DNA of 64,000 bases. Source: Uloborus plumipes. Lineage: Eukaryota; Arthropoda; Arachnida; Araneae; Uloboridae. The notes under the pieces are model-generated. The model made no database searches. It saw nothing but the letters and a program-made list of their open reading frames with translations, and had not been told where the DNA came from. Shown here one piece after another: positions 62,648 to 64,000 of the stretch. Where the stretch lies: NCBI GenBank assembly GCA_038373865.1, contig JAXGGA010004449.1:24307-88306 (forward strand), in the 5' to 3' direction. The translations under genes were made by a program, and so were the position numbers. The stretch's first letter is position 1; each line of letters starts with the position of its first letter.

Positions 62648-64000
62648 CTAAAAAAGTATAAATATAGTAATAAACAAATGAAATAAATCAATGTAAAAAT
62701 ATTTTAAATAAATCAGTACATTCAACCAACAAATCTTACAGAGTTTCAGTTTAAAGTCCTATTACACTGAATAGAAAGTTTTCCATAAACCAAATTATTA
62801 TTAAGAGTAATGACACAATGAAGCCAAAAATGATTAGGATGCTTATGCTAACAACATTCGCAGTAATGGTACTGATTAACATTTCAGGGCTTAGAATAAC
62901 AAGATTTTGCAAACAGAACTATGGATACACTGCTCATTTTGCTTTATTTTCTCATTAGTATGCTTTTTGCATTGTCTCATAAACAATGGTCAACACAAAA
63001 TTAGTGACGTCAAAGAAGCAGAATCACATAGTCAATGAAAATGATCAAGTTTTGCAGAAGCAGATGTAATTGGATGTTGAAACGCATAAAAAATCGGAAC
63101 TAGGCCAAAAAATTGTAAAAATAGCTGAAATGCATAACTTTAATGGCTAACCTTGCATAAACTCAAATACGCTAAAGGAACTACAATTTTAAACCGCTAA
63201 TCACATTTTTGGTATAAGTTCGTTTGATTTGGTGCAGAAAAGGACATTTACGATCTTTTGTAGCAGCTTGGCTCAGCATCAGGGTTCTACCCATAATTGG
63301 CCCAAGCCTTATCTATCGCGACCTGTCACCATGAATGGAAAGGGGTAGGAGATAAGGAGTGGACAATAGGTGCTGGAAGAGTGAACTGAACAACTGCTGT
63401 TTTCTTGGAATGAAGGGGAAATCATTTCAGAATAGGGATTTTTAGCAGGACTTAATGCGCTTATACCACGTGCTTATACCCTATATCTTAAAATTGAATT
63501 TCTGCGGTTCGTTCTTCGTTGATTCGTTCGAAGAGGCGACGGAAAACTTCAGAATGATTTGCGCCATTATAGAAAGGTTTCATGTAAGGGTCATTTCATG
63601 TAAAATGAGAAAAAAGTAATGGCCGCATGGTAATAGATTTTTTATGAAATTTGGTATACAGGTTCATTTTATGCAAAAATAGAAATATCTAAAATAGTTT
63701 GGCTCAATATTTTTAATTTTAGTCGTTACATGCAACTGAAACGTGGCATTATTTAGCATCATTCTGCACAAATGCTAAATGTTGTATGTTTGAAGCCTTA
63801 TATTGTATTGCTTACGTCATGTAAACGAAAAAAATTTATATTGCCGTAATCTATGGAATAAGGTTATTTATCAGCCTCGCGTTTACTAGTTTCATTGCAA
63901 TAGTTAATTTTTTACTGAGTTGTAAAAACTGAAAGTAACACAGTTTTCTCAAAATTAAGCATTTTATTTTTATTCTCGAGCTTTAAAGAATGCATTACAT
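62648..64000. other. right end of window, no exon recognised
   Basis: Upstream exons of the minus-strand host gene are expected beyond here, but nothing with DAO-family similarity and splice sites was found. No element ends were recognised. Confidence 0.4.

Overview
This is eukaryotic, AT-rich nuclear DNA, almost certainly from an arthropod and most likely an arachnid such as a spider. The species is inferred from the repeat mix (Mutator-like, Tc1, pogo, piggyBac, hAT, copia, gypsy, BEL) and from phase-matched GT-AG exons; nothing in the sequence fixes it. Coding density from the host is very low and nearly every long reading frame belongs to a transposable element.

The one host gene is on the minus strand and is split into small exons. 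Six exons (62566-62647, 59752-59833, 11613-11734, 11329-11443, 9887-10039, 8496-8620) all have consistent AG/GT borders and matching phases. Together they encode about 226 residues of an FAD-dependent oxidoreductase of the DAO family, closest by motif order to sarcosine dehydrogenase (related: PDPR, dimethylglycine dehydrogenase). Both ends of the gene lie outside the window or are unrecognised. Between the second and third visible exons lies one intron of about 48 kb (11735-59751), and most of the window is the transposon content of that intron.

Layout: 1-8.5 kb holds a broken Mutator-like transposase, a gypsy gag/protease remnant, and two large palindromic elements side by side (4598-5783 and a Tc1-type hairpin at 5915-7567). 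8.5-11.7 kb holds four host exons, with a pogo/Tigger remnant in an intron. 11.7-17.3 kb holds remnants of an unclassified 'DFSENY' transposon-like family, a Mutator-like transposase and a copia gag. 17.8-28.3 kb is a full-length gypsy element with an intact 1971-aa Gag-Pol, two 1.13-kb LTRs, a 5-bp target duplication and a tRNA-His-type primer site; it sits inside a second DFSENY-family gene. 30-34 kb holds a deleted copia, a hAT-type MITE and a solo LTR. 34.3-45.5 kb is a nest: pogo remnant, an LTR element whose LTR is split by a full-length copia, and a solo LTR inside the copia reverse transcriptase. 46-48.5 kb holds a BEL/Pao gag joined to a Mutator fragment, then an intact Tc1/mariner-type element of DD36E type. 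50.3-54.1 kb holds an unclassified transposase-like remnant and a piggyBac remnant. 54.6-59.3 kb is a decayed full-length copia. 60.5-61.6 kb is one hAT-like element inserted 3 bp inside another.

Every oriented coding element is on the plus strand, that is antisense to the host gene, as expected if sense-oriented insertions with poly(A) and splice signals are selected against. No RNA genes, CRISPR arrays or bacterial features were seen.
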